Below are positions 30,592-40,123 of a stretch of 64,000 nt of DNA, piece by piece. Position 1 is the first letter of the stretch. Each line of letters begins with the position of its first letter. A program made the position numbers and the translations under genes. Origin of the DNA: Podospora bellae-mahoneyi (lineage: Eukaryota; Ascomycota; Sordariomycetes; Sordariales; Podosporaceae); the NCBI RefSeq assembly GCF_035222275.1, contig NC_085882.1:379501-443500 (forward strand). The letters run 5' to 3'. The notes under the pieces were generated by a model. The model was not told the DNA's origin, searched no databases, and saw only the letters and a program-made list of their open reading frames with translations.

Positions 30592-31578
30592 ATGACTGTC
30601 AACGACTCCCAGTTTGAATCTGCCCCTAGCAGCAATCCTCGGGATGGCCATACCTTCACCACCACCGCCCCTGCTCATCAAAAGCTTCACCTTAGTCCCC
30701 CGAGCGAGGACATGATTCGCCGTGTGCCCTCCCGCAATGAGATGAACATCCACCACATCACCGAAGATCTCTCCTCCGCCCCCTCCACCACCTTCACATA
30801 CTTCACCCCTGACACGGATGAATGCTACATCGGCAGTCTCCCCCTCCCGTCCTCGTCACTCACACCGTCCCTAATTCTCGAGTCATCCTCCCATCTTGAG
30901 CGGATCCCCGACAGTCTCATCTATCCCCTCATGCCAGGGAAGCCTCTCATGGCGCTGATTATCGCGCCTGACTCACCCCCGAAGGACTCAGAGACAGGAG
31001 CGTACTTCATCCGCCGGCCCAATCTTTTGAAATTTGACACCAAAGACAAGGACAGGGCAGAGCAGCAGCAGGCCATGCTCCTCAGGGAGGCTGTTATTCT
31101 CCAGCAGTTGGCGCAGCATGGCCATCCAAACATGATTCGCTATCACGGCACAAGAACCAGGAGAGGGAGAATCACGGGATTGGTGTTTGACAAGCATCCA
31201 TACACCCTGTTGGAGTACCTGGCCGAGGTGAAGGAGAAGGGCAAAGGAAACGAGATCGAGGTTGAGTCGTTCGTGAGGGGGTTGGAGAGTGTGGTGAGCA
31301 GGCTGCACCAGCTGGGTCTGGCGCACAACAGTATTCGGGCTGAGAACATTGTTGTGGGGAGAGGCGAGGGTGGCAAGGGGGTGAGGGCGGTGCTGGTGGA
31401 ATTTAGCAAGTGCTTGCCTTTTGGCAAGAAGTTCAGGACATTGTATGACGGGGAGTTCAAGGTTTCGTCAAAGGAGAACGATCGCCAGGCAGTCAAGGAC
31501 TTCAGGTCGTGGCTGGAAGGGGTGGTTGACCCCACGCTGATCACCCCTACACAGGACGACCAGCCTGCCAGTAGTTGA
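30592..31578 (+). CDS. protein kinase-like protein, probable pseudokinase
   Basis: An intronless 328-codon frame in ACAAGATGAC context. Residues 1-125 are Ser/Thr/Pro-rich and unstructured-looking. From about 130 there is a kinase-like fold: LREAVILQQLAQHGHPNMIRYHG (C-helix and following strands), GLVFDKHPYTLLEYL (hinge) and a helix E ending LHQLGLAHNSIRAENIVV. That last segment aligns with the catalytic loop HRDLKPEN, but the catalytic Asp is replaced (HNS). The DFG position reads VEFSK, so the metal-binding Asp is absent as well. The domain is short and ends soon after, with no full C-lobe. It is probably a non-catalytic scaffold or a regulator. Several fungal genes of this small type exist; none that I know has a described role. 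Confidence 0.7.
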   Translation: MTVNDSQFESAPSSNPRDGHTFTTTAPAHQKLHLSPPSEDMIRRVPSRNEMNIHHITEDLSSAPSTTFTYFTPDTDECYIGSLPLPSSSLTPSLILESSSHLERIPDSLIYPLMPGKPLMALIIAPDSPPKDSETGAYFIRRPNLLKFDTKDKDRAEQQQAMLLREAVILQQLAQHGHPNMIRYHGTRTRRGRITGLVFDKHPYTLLEYLAEVKEKGKGNEIEVESFVRGLESVVSRLHQLGLAHNSIRAENIVVGRGEGGKGVRAVLVEFSKCLPFGKKFRTLYDGEFKVSSKENDRQAVKDFRSWLEGVVDPTLITPTQDDQPASS

Positions 31579-31627
31579 CCCAGACACTTCTGTATCGTGT
31601 TAATGACAATCATGTACATGACATTGC

Positions 31628-32629
31628 TCAATCCCGCCCACGTTCCTTCCCATGTCCCTCTCCACGCCGCTCCTCCTTCTTCAACAGCGCCAACGCCTCC
31701 ACAAGCACACTCCCATCCACCATCTTGGCCACATGCTCCCTACTGCTCGCGGCCCTGTTATCCACCCTGGCAACGTACTTCTCCTCCTCCCCCAGCACAT
31801 CCACCAGGTCTTCCGGGATCCCCCCACTCCAATCATGAACCCGCCAAACCTTCTCCAACAACGGCACCCTCACATTCACCGCGGCCGAGACCCTCGCATA
31901 GACCTTCTCCGGCTCCTCCTCAAACACACTCTGCGCCTTGATCAGATTCTTCAAGAACACCACAATTTCTTTCCTTTTCTTCTTGTCCGCCAGCTTCTCT
32001 TTGGTAGAGTGCAAGTTGTAAATCTCGCGGTACACCTTTCTGTCCTGGAACACCACCGTCTGCCCCGTGGGGAGCGCGTCGATGCCCAATTGGAGGGTGG
32101 GTTCCCAGATGCCAAACGCGTCAACTTCTCCTCTTGCCAGCATGTCAGGGAAGGTCTTGTTTCCGCAGGGTGCCTCGTGGCAGATGTTGCCGGCGATGGT
32201 TTGGTAATCCCCGTATTCGAGACCGACTGTTTTGAGGAGCTGCTCGACAAAGTAACCCGCCGAGGTGCCGTTGATAGTGCCAACTCGCTTCCCTTTGAGA
32301 TCGGAAAGAGAGGAAATACCGGCTGCGCGGTTGGCTACCAGGCGGTAGGGGACCTCGGCAATGTTCCATATGATCCGGAGGGAGGTGTTATTTGCGTAAT
32401 TGCGGAGGGCTTGGGTTTCGGCGTTGGCGCCGAGGTCGATAGAGCTGTTGCGGACGAGGGGCGCGACTCCGCCGTTGACGAAAATTGCGGAGGAGTTGTA
32501 GTAATCTTCGGAGGTGGTAAGGAGAGGGACGTATTCGATTACGTTGAGAGCGGCCGAGATGGTAAGAACAGCTGCTGCAGGAACTGTGAGCAGGCCCAAA
32601 AGGGGCAGAAGAAAGGAAAGGCGTGCCAT
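31628..32629 (-). CDS. secreted periplasmic-binding-like protein (NMT1/THI5 or SsuA type)
   Basis: A 333-residue product. The ATG at 32627-32629 starts a strong signal peptide (MARLSFLLPLLGLLTVPAAA), which decides the start over the longer upstream frame. The body looks like a type II periplasmic binding fold of the nitrate/sulfonate/thiamine-precursor family: LRIIWNIAEVPYRLVANRAAG, LSDLKGKRVGTINGTSAGYF, MLARGEVDAFGIWEPTLQLG. Bacterial relatives deliver ligands to ABC importers, and fungal NMT1/THI5 proteins make the thiamine pyrimidine. This one lacks the His/Cys-rich features I associate with THI5, has NNTS/NGTS glycosylation sites and is predicted to be extracellular. It ends in a basic/Glu-rich tail. 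Ligand unknown. It converges with the pseudokinase gene, with stops 50 bases apart. Confidence 0.75.
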   Translation of the reverse strand: MARLSFLLPLLGLLTVPAAAVLTISAALNVIEYVPLLTTSEDYYNSSAIFVNGGVAPLVRNSSIDLGANAETQALRNYANNTSLRIIWNIAEVPYRLVANRAAGISSLSDLKGKRVGTINGTSAGYFVEQLLKTVGLEYGDYQTIAGNICHEAPCGNKTFPDMLARGEVDAFGIWEPTLQLGIDALPTGQTVVFQDRKVYREIYNLHSTKEKLADKKKRKEIVVFLKNLIKAQSVFEEEPEKVYARVSAAVNVRVPLLEKVWRVHDWSGGIPEDLVDVLGEEEKYVARVDNRAASSREHVAKMVDGSVLVEALALLKKEERRGEGHGKERGRD

Positions 32630-33721
32630 TAGGACGGGGGGGCTGGGAATGGCAGACAGATGTGAGGAAACGGTCTCCGAGATGAGGTCAGGCGGGTGGT
32701 TATGTACTGCTCGGGCCGCTCGCTGTCTTCCATGGACGAGCAACGGACGACAGATATTACCAGCATCAAGGACCGTCTCGACTTCCGGTATAGCTTCCTC
32801 TTACAGCCAGCAGCATCTCACCACCCACAACGTCCCGAGTGAAGCCACCAATAGGAAACATGCCGAATGCCTGCCTCCTCGTTCCAACCCTTCCAGAACC
32901 CTGAGCCGTCTGTTGTGTTTTTCCCAGGGTCGTGTGCGGAGTCGGAATCGGAGTCTTGACCAAACCGCATGCTCAAAATATCATGACTGAAGACTATAAG
33001 CCATAAGCTGCATACAGCGGTTCGAAGTCTAGGCTAATTGATCCACAGTCTTCTGCCGTTTTGGGTGGCAGGGTCAGAGAGGGGTGGACAGTCAGGGGAA
33101 AGGGGGTAAAAAGGGTACAGCTGTCCCCGCATTTCGGCTCTTGCCGACAAGTCATCCAACTCGGTAATATGTGTAGGTATAATGTCGACGGGGATGCCGG
33201 TATGGTATCGGGCCTGCACGCTGGTTTGCTATATGACTCTGTGACAAGGCCGTTTGTGTGAATCGGGTTGAGCTGTGGCGATGATGTTCTGGTGACGAAA
33301 TTGGATGGCATCTATTCAGATTGCTTGTCTCTTGAAGTCTTGCGCTCTCTGTGAGGTAGGCTGGGCTTCTTGGGAACAGTGTGTTCCAGTGGCCAGCCTG
33401 TCCAGTGAAGCTTTTGTCTGGAGAGGAGCCGAGAATCAACATGTCCAGCTTACAGCGTTTTGGTGTGCTTTGCGGCATGTCTCTTTCATGACCTCCTCAG
33501 GGGTTCGATCAGGGGGATTACAGGTACAAACCAATCGAATCGCGTTGCCTGTGCTATCTAATTAGCCACTCAAATGTCTACAAAATATTGAATAGGGCCA
33601 CCTCATCATGAAACTGATTTTGTAATTGGAAAAAGCCCGGCGCAAAGGAGATAAAAGAGAAAAAAAAAGAAAAAAGAAAAGAAAGGTGACAGAGAACTTC
33701 TCTTCACTTGAAAGATTTGAA
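32630..33721. other. intergenic, promoter of the solute-binding gene and spacer to the tRNA genes
   Basis: No supported coding frame. It includes an A-rich stretch (33655-33688) that is T-rich on the minus strand and lies downstream of tRNA-Ile. Confidence 0.5.
33655..33688 (-). terminator. T-rich tract, likely RNA polymerase III terminator of tRNA-Ile
   Basis: On the minus strand this is a series of T runs (up to nine) some 35 bases past the tRNA-Ile 3' end. It is the first strong oligo-T downstream. Confidence 0.55.
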
Positions 33722-33814
33722 TGCCCAATAACAGGATTGAACTGTTGACCTTCGCATTACTATGTACTGCTGCCAGTATTAGTACGACGCTCTAACCAGC
33801 TGAGCTAATCGGGC
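33722..33814 (-). tRNA. tRNA-Ile(AAU) with intron
   Basis: A complete cloverleaf can be folded. Acceptor GCCCGAT pairs with ATTGGGC (one G-U), and the D-arm is GCTCAGCTGGTTAGAGC. Anticodon stem TCGTA pairs with TGCGA, and the T-loop is TTCAATC. The anticodon loop CTAATA holds AAT, which decodes isoleucine after A-to-I editing. An intron of about 19 bases follows the base 3' of the anticodon, the canonical position for nuclear tRNA introns. A second tRNA on the same strand lies 84 bp upstream. Confidence 0.9.
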
Positions 33815-33879
33815 TTCGTTGGATGTGTTACTGCCAAGGAGGGTAGCTTAAAGAAGAGATCGGCGATAATGGAACAGGG

Positions 33880-33884
33880 AAAAA
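33880..33884 (-). terminator. T5 terminator of tRNA-Glu
   Basis: Five T on the minus strand, 14 bases after the tRNA-Glu 3' end; a standard Pol III stop. Confidence 0.6.
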
Positions 33885-33898
33885 GGCAAAAGTAAGGA

Positions 33899-33990
33899 CT
33901 CGGATACCGGGAGTCGAACCCGGGGCTGTTGAGAGAACAGACACTTCTGTGAAGTGAGAGTCAACGATGTTACCGCTACACCATACCCGA
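33899..33990 (-). tRNA. tRNA-Glu(CUC) with intron
   Basis: Acceptor TCGGGTA pairs with TATCCGA (one G-U). The D-arm is GGTGTAGCGGTAACATC-like and anticodon stem GTTGA pairs with TCAAC. The T-arm CCGGG-TTCGACT-CCCGG is perfect. The loop CTCTCA gives anticodon CTC, and an intron of about 21 bases follows position 37. Internal A and B boxes are intact. Confidence 0.9.
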
Positions 33991-34268
33991 TAGGATGGCT
34001 TCCGACAAGGATTGTTGTTGAGGCCTGGAGAAAATGGACTCATGTTGGGACAATTCTTTGTCTGTGTGGTGGGGTTGGCTGGGAATTTTTGGAGGGGTGG
34101 AGGGTGGAAGGGTTACCTGTCAAGGGCATGTGACGTCATTGGGGGTGGGGGTGCCTCCAGCGCAGCGTGCTTCGAAGGGATCACTTTCACATGAATTATT
34201 GAATACGCGTACGGGTTTCAGGACACGAGAATGAAATCGGACGGAGTTATGGAAGAGCCCTGTCGAAA

Positions 34269-35411
34269 ATGACGCGCGAAATAAGTCCACCTCCGCTGAA
34301 ACGAAGGAGGGTGGTTCACCAGAGTTCCCCGGAGACCAAGTCGCATTCTTTTCGAGTCTTTTCCTGGAACATCAACGGCGTCGATGCTTTTCTCCCCCCC
34401 ACCAACTCAAAGATCACTACCTTCTTCAAGCCTACAAACTCTCCCAGTGGTCGAGCCAGTCCACCCAAAACAGACCATGAGACGACAAGCAACTCACTTC
34501 GCGCCTTCTTGTCTCGTCACAACTGGCCAGAGGTCTTATTTTTGCAGGAACTCAAGATCAAACAGGGTGACTGCAAGACTGTGGCCGCTCTTCTTACAGC
34601 CATCAATAGCCCACTAAGTAAAAGCGATGTCCTATCCCAGGAACGAACTTATACGCTTGACACAGTCCTACCTCGAGACAAGTACAACGTTAAAGGATTC
34701 CAGGGAAAGCTTTATGGAGTCGGCACCATCATAAGAAAGGACTTTGCCAGGGGCCACGTTTCTCTCATTCGCGAAGCCGACTGGGACCTTGAAGGCCGGG
34801 TGAGCATCGTCCAGCTCAAGAAAGGATTAGGTCAAGACAGACCACTTGCGCTCCTCAACATTTACGCAGTCAACGGGACTTCTAGCCCCTATCGTTCACC
34901 TGACACGGGCAAGGCTGTTGGAACAAGACACGACCACAAGATTGTTTTTCACAGCCGCTTGCGCGATGAGTGTCTTGAACTTGAGGCTCAAGGCTACAAC
35001 GTGGTGGTTGCTGGGGATCTAAACGTTGCGCGCGGTGTTCTAGATGGTCATCCAAATCTGAGAACATACCCAAGCCAGCATTGCCTTAACAGAGCCGACT
35101 TCAACGCCAAGTTCTTTGGACAAGAAGATAACAAGAGAGCCCGGGCGCATGTGAGGGCCAGCAATGAAAAACAGGCCTGCTTAGATGCAATCGACGTTTT
35201 CCGCGCCCTTCACAGGACTGAGAGGAGGTATACTTATCACCCTCGCACAGCACACTGGGGCAGCAGTTGCGACAGGGTGGATCTCATCCTGGCTTCCAAA
35301 AGGTTCTGGGAAGAAGGCCTCGTTCTCAGCACCGGGATTCTGGACTCTCCTCAAGAAAGAGGACCCAGTGACCATGTCCCCTTATGGGTAGAGTTGAAAG
35401 GCCCTGGGTAG
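34269..35411 (+). CDS. exonuclease III/APE-type AP endonuclease
   Basis: A 380-codon intronless frame of the endonuclease/exonuclease/phosphatase superfamily, xth branch. Motifs in order are FRVFSWNINGVDAF (about residue 29), EVLFLQELKI (catalytic Glu), NIYAVNGTS, VVVAGDLNVAR (Asp/Asn pair), a DRVDLIL segment and GPSDHVPLWVEL (final Asp-His). All metal and catalytic residues look present. A basic PPLKRRR cluster near the N terminus may be a nuclear-localisation signal. It is shorter than typical fungal Apn2 proteins and has no C-terminal GRF zinc finger, so it is probably a second AP endonuclease or a 3'-phosphodiesterase for base-excision repair. An unusual stretch between WNING and LQE (about 45 residues, Ser/Pro/Thr) is an insertion relative to bacterial Xth. 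Confidence 0.85.
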   Translation: MTREISPPPLKRRRVVHQSSPETKSHSFRVFSWNINGVDAFLPPTNSKITTFFKPTNSPSGRASPPKTDHETTSNSLRAFLSRHNWPEVLFLQELKIKQGDCKTVAALLTAINSPLSKSDVLSQERTYTLDTVLPRDKYNVKGFQGKLYGVGTIIRKDFARGHVSLIREADWDLEGRVSIVQLKKGLGQDRPLALLNIYAVNGTSSPYRSPDTGKAVGTRHDHKIVFHSRLRDECLELEAQGYNVVVAGDLNVARGVLDGHPNLRTYPSQHCLNRADFNAKFFGQEDNKRARAHVRASNEKQACLDAIDVFRALHRTERRYTYHPRTAHWGSSCDRVDLILASKRFWEEGLVLSTGILDSPQERGPSDHVPLWVELKGPG

Positions 35412-35794
35412 AGAATCTTCTTTCGCCATTCCAACCTCGGACCGAACCATACGGTCGATAATGTCAACATCCAACGCACACGTATCGGTTGACGGAAAAT
35501 GCCGTACACATGATGCTCCTGGAGACCTAGCGCCATCCCGTTAGTTTTTGTCCTCAAAGACTATTCCGACACCCTGGCGCCGGTGTTTGCCCCTAAGAAG
35601 GGGCGGGTGACCCGAATCCCCGCAGGGAAATCGTAGCGTCTTTGTTCGTACCAGTAAGTTATTTTGCTGTTGCCCATCAAACTCCAGTTCCCATCCCATT
35701 CTCTTGTCAGCTCGCCACCTACCTCTTGACCGCCCACCCCACAACAGGCTATCGCCAGATTATCCATGAATCCGTCATTGATCAAGACCTCAGC

Positions 35795-36385
35795 ATGGAA
35801 AGGGAAAAGTCGCAAATAGAAGAGAGGATAACCGCTCTCAGGCAAGCGGCGTATGGCTTGCCTGGGACGTGGAGTGGCCGTAGGCAAGAGGCACAACAGA
35901 CGGCGAGGATTCGACCGCGCCAATATCGGGCCATTCAGCAGCGCAGAAGAACAACTCGTCGAAGGACAGGCCATGTCCCATTACCACCACCGCAAAGCAG
36001 CCATGACCATACGCCAGGCCTGATCATAGATTACCCACCATCGCCCCTATATATATCACCAGCACCGTCACGGTCATCAAGCCCTTCATCAGGTGCCTGC
36101 GAGGAGTGCTCCGAGGAACACCCGGAGGACAGTCCCATCTCACAGCGAGAGGAACCCGAGTGGGAGTTTTGGCAACAAATACGCCGGCAGGCTTATACTG
36201 GACGTACCATGTTCGGCCAGACAGCAGGCAGTGGCACCCAGATGGGAGGGCAAGAGTTACAGCGGTCGCCATCACCATCCAGATCCCAATCCCCACAACT
36301 AACAATCCGTCATCTCGCTATACGCACCCGTCGCTGCAGGGATAACACCCCTGTTCGCATGATTAGGAGGAGATCCGCTGGATAG
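35795..36385 (+). CDS. hypothetical Arg/Ser-rich protein
   Basis: An open frame that could start upstream at 35642, but residues before MEREKSQIEERITALRQAAYGLPGTW are less protein-like, so I prefer 35795 (196 codons plus stop). The product is highly basic (RPRQYRAIQQRRRTTRRR), Pro/Ser-rich in the middle and ends RMIRRRSAG. No domain. Codon use is not as biased as in the neighbouring genes. It may be a poorly conserved nuclear protein or a chance frame. Confidence 0.4.
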   Translation: MEREKSQIEERITALRQAAYGLPGTWSGRRQEAQQTARIRPRQYRAIQQRRRTTRRRTGHVPLPPPQSSHDHTPGLIIDYPPSPLYISPAPSRSSSPSSGACEECSEEHPEDSPISQREEPEWEFWQQIRRQAYTGRTMFGQTAGSGTQMGGQELQRSPSPSRSQSPQLTIRHLAIRTRRCRDNTPVRMIRRRSAG

Positions 36386-36864
36386 CAGTTGGGAGTGAGT
36401 TGGACAGTACACAAACCCACGATAGATAGAATGATTAGCACATGCCACCAAAGTAATAATTACGACATTCCTGCACATATCACGATGTCCATAAACCGTG
36501 CTGAGATGAAGCGTGGGTGTGTTGGGAAACATAAAAGAAGAATCAGCATCAAGGTAAAAAAGGAATCCCCGGTCGTACGAAATGAGGAGCCATTAGAGAG
36601 TCACGGGCAACTGGGAAAAAGCATGGCAATCCCAGAGGTTTGGAAACTCTTGCATTCGCCTATCTTAAACGGTACTTGCCTTAGATCACATCCCGTCCCA
36701 ACCGTATATCAACCAATAAAGACGCACACCCCTGCTGGAACTTCAGCTAAACCTCGCTCAAAGAAAGCTACTTGACCTTACTTTTTCTTCCCCTTTCTTT
36801 TCTGGTTCTGGAAAGATAAACACGCCATCATTCGGCGTCTCCTTGATAGAAGGAAAGCAAGCCA
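36386..36864. other. short intergenic spacer
   Basis: A 128-codon plus-strand frame (36389-36775) is present but has no recognisable feature and no supporting neighbours. The rest is spacer and the 3' UTR of the DUF4139 gene. Confidence 0.4.
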
Positions 36865-39199
36865 CTAGCACTCCACCACCTTCTCCCCAGACGGCATCTC
36901 GATGGTGTACTCCAACGTCAACTTGACGCTCCGTCCCGCGTTGAGCACCACCTCCCAGTTCACCTCCCCGCCCTTCTTCAAAAACGACACCGCCTTGCCC
37001 CAGTTGGCCTCCTCTTTCCCGTCCTTACCCGGCACTCCGGTCGGCATACCCCCTCCGCTGACGCTCATCCTCGGGTGCAGCAGCTCCACCCTCAGCTTCT
37101 CATCCTCGCTGACGGGAACCTGATCCAACACCAAAACCTCGACCGGCTTGGCCCCTTGAGCAGCCCGCGTGTTGACCAGAGTGATCGCCCGGGTGTAAAC
37201 GCTGTTATCCCCCTTGGTGAACACCCCGGTGGTGCTCCTCTTGACCTCCGGCTTGGGGTAGGCAACCTTGATGGCAGGGTCAACGCCCAGCGGGATCTTG
37301 AACGTGTCCCCGGCGCTGCACCTCGGAAGCGTAGACCGGCCCATGAACGTCCCGTCCAGCGTCAGGCCCGTCGGGCCCTTCAGCAGCGTCAGCTTGCTCG
37401 TGTTGCGGAGCTTGGCCTTGAGGTACGCGGCAGGCTTGTACTTGGCCACGACGGTCCTGGCGAACACGACGTTGGAGAAGGTGATCCTCGCGACGCGCTG
37501 CTTGGAGGCGGTCGAGCTCGGCCTCAGTGTCTTGGGGTTGGGGAGGTCGTAGGTGGCGGTGAGGCCGGTTTCCTCAAAGGAGGAGTCCTGGAAGGAGATT
37601 TCGGGGGTGGGCTCGAGGACGGTTTGGGCGTCGTAGTCTTCGTATTCCATCGCCTCTGACACTGCACCGTCGGGGGCATTTCCGCTCCTGCGGCATTTGC
37701 TCATTGCCGACATGTTTGCGGAGCGCAGATTTAGCCCTTTCGCCAGGCCCGGTCCCCCCATACTACACGCCAACGGCGCTGGGTTGCTCGGCGGTGGTGG
37801 AGGTGGTGAGGCTTCACCAAGCAGAGCAAAAGCAACCCCCTCCCCCCCACCCTGTGTGTAAAATTGACGGTGTGGCTGTGGTTTGCTGACGCCAAACAGC
37901 TCAGCGCGCGGCTTTTGCTGCTGGGAATTATTTTGCGCCGCGTTCCATATCTCTTTCTGTGTCCTCTCCTCACGACTGTAAATGGCTTGGTCGCTGGTAA
38001 AATGGGCAGCGCGGCCACCTAGCTTGATCCGCCAAGGCAAGAGCCTTGGGGACTCGTCGTGTAGGCCAGAGAAACTAGCCTGTGGTGTGCTCAGAATCAC
38101 CTTGGCGTTGGTCCAAGTCTCCGAGGTCATGTTGGTCAGCTGGGCATCGAAACAGAGAATGGCCGAGTTGGCGGTGGTGGACAGGGCCAAATCATAACTG
38201 GGTGACCAGAAAGCAGACGTGGTGACGTAGCTGAGAGACAGATCGCAGTACGTGATGGTATCTTCCATGGGCTTTTCAGGGGCCAGTTTGACATCAGCAG
38301 CGCTGGCAACCGAGCTCCGGCGTGACGAGGAAGGGGACAGACTGGTAGCATCAAGCGTGACGCGGATAGTATAGCATGATTTGGGCCAAAACTGTTCCCG
38401 CTCTTTGCGAATGCGGGCCTTCTCTTTCTCCTTTTTGGCCCTGCGCCGGAGCTTCTGAGCTCTAACCTTGTCCTTTGCCCTTTGGACCTTTGCTTTGGCC
38501 TTGTTGATCTTGGCCAGTTCCTTTGCCTCCAACTTGAGTAGCCGTGCCTCCTCCAGCTGAAGCTTGTCGATCTCTGCGGCAATCTCGCGCTTCCGAATGG
38601 TGGCGCTCATCTTATCCTCGAAGGTCTTGTCCCGCTCCTTGCGATACATCTCGAGGCTGTCATCAATGTTGAAGTTGCCCTTCTTCTTCTCCAACGAGCG
38701 GCCATAGGATTCGAGAAAACCTTGGCGATTGATAGCACTCTCGATAATCTCATCCTCGCGGTCTCTCTTGTCATACAATGTCTGGAGAGAGTCACGCACT
38801 GCCTTGAGCTCGTCGTTGGCCTTCCTTGTGAACTCGTCATCCTCCTCGGACTCGTCCTCTTCCGAGTCCGAGTCGGAATCAGGATAGATCTCCTCAAAGA
38901 TGTCACGATTGGGGAGCAACTCAATGGTGATATCGGTGATGATGGCTGAACCAATGCCCTCGACTTTGATAGATTCCTCGTCAACAGTCGGAGATAATCC
39001 CACCACGGCGATCTCGTTGGCTCCCGGCTGTCAGTTGTTAGTGGGTTGTTCTGTGCGTTGGCCAAACTGCGGGACTGGACCTTACCTTCAGGGCAACCTC
39101 TTTGATGTCTCTGACAACCTGTGCTCTGGTTGGGAAGAGAGTGACAGTCCGCGTGGGAAGATCACGGATGTGGAACTGCTGCTCGTGTAAGGAATCCAT
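36865..39199 (-). CDS. DUF4139/DUF4140 (mucoidy-inhibitor-like) protein
   Basis: Exon 1 (39086-39199) encodes MDSLHEQQFHIRDLPTRTV, continuing LFPTRAQVVRDIKEVALK. A 58-base intron (39028-39085, GTAAGG...ACAG) is followed by exon 2 (36865-39027); the total is about 758 residues. The N-terminal domain (DUF4140) carries the TLFPTRAQVVR and GANEIAVVGLSP strands. A long coiled coil of Lys/Arg/Glu follows (about residues 95-250), with an acidic SDSDSEEDESEEDDE insertion. The DUF4139 beta domain follows (ITYCDLSLSYVTTSAFWSPSYDL, WTNAKVILSTPQ) and ends with the VKLTLEYTIEMPSGEKVVE strand. The family is widespread in fungi and bacteria without a settled function. A Gln/Pro-rich, poorly conserved loop lies between the halves. 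Confidence 0.85.
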
Positions 39200-40123
39200 T
39201 GGCCTTGCAATGTAGGGCTGGTGATAGCGGTATGTGTGTTTTGGTGTTTGGATGAGGGGATTGGTGGTGAACTACAACACTCAGGGGTCGAATCAAGAGG
39301 TATACTTATACCTCGAGGTACCTAGTAATTGGAGCCAAGGCATTTGCAAGAAGTAGTGCCACAAAGGAAAGCATCACGAAAGAAGCGCTTGATGACTTGC
39401 GCGGCTTCACAAGGCAAGTGATATGCTTGACCCTGCAATTAGACGGCTGCCTCCACCAATTCATGGTGGCGCTGACGTTGCGGCGGGTTGTACAGAAATA
39501 ATGCCGCCAGACCGAACTAAGGCACGATTAAATTGTCCGGAAAGCCCCCCATCATCTCGGCCCCGGACCGAGCACAGGTGTTTTCTGCTCAAATGTGCAC
39601 TCGGACTTGAACGGGCAGCTGTTTTGGGAATAACTGGCAAGGAATAGGGAGTCAGCCTTGTGATTTTATTGATTTGAGGACATCTCTTCCCTTCCCTACT
39701 ACCCATCCCCCATCACCCCCCCATCATCATCATCACCATCCATCGTTCGTCGTCGTTCTTCACGCTTGCACAACATGACGGACGGGATGTGGATCTTGGA
39801 GAAACCGAAAGGTCTCAGTTGATCGGCACAAACTAAAATGACGCGCGGGGAAGTGGCCCAAGCTCCCTTTTCAGCTGCCTTTGTGCTTTGCGCCCGTGCC
39901 ACATCGGATGCCACAACGGAACCCCCAAATGCCCCAAAAATCCCGACTCCCAGCCACCTCGAATTTGAGATGCCAAAGAATTGCCCTCACCCTCACCCCA
40001 TGTGGTTTCATGTCATGTTTTTAGCCGTTGCATCGTTTTGATCTTGCTCTTGATCTTTCCGTGTGAATATCTTGTTTCTTCCAGCTTTGCTTTGTTGATG
40101 ATAGGTACTTTGACACCGCCAGC
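39200..40123. other. intergenic between divergent genes
   Basis: No gene supported. It contains CAT-rich microsatellite-like sequence near 39715-39745 and must carry the promoters of both flanking genes. Confidence 0.5.

Noticed and set aside
31652-32632. A 326-codon plus-strand frame opposite the solute-binding protein
   Set aside because: The minus strand has a signal peptide and family motifs; the plus-strand translation is His/Leu/Arg-rich shadow sequence.
36389-36775. 128-codon plus-strand frame
   Set aside because: No domain, no biased codon use, and it lies in a spacer between two 3' ends; chance cannot be excluded.
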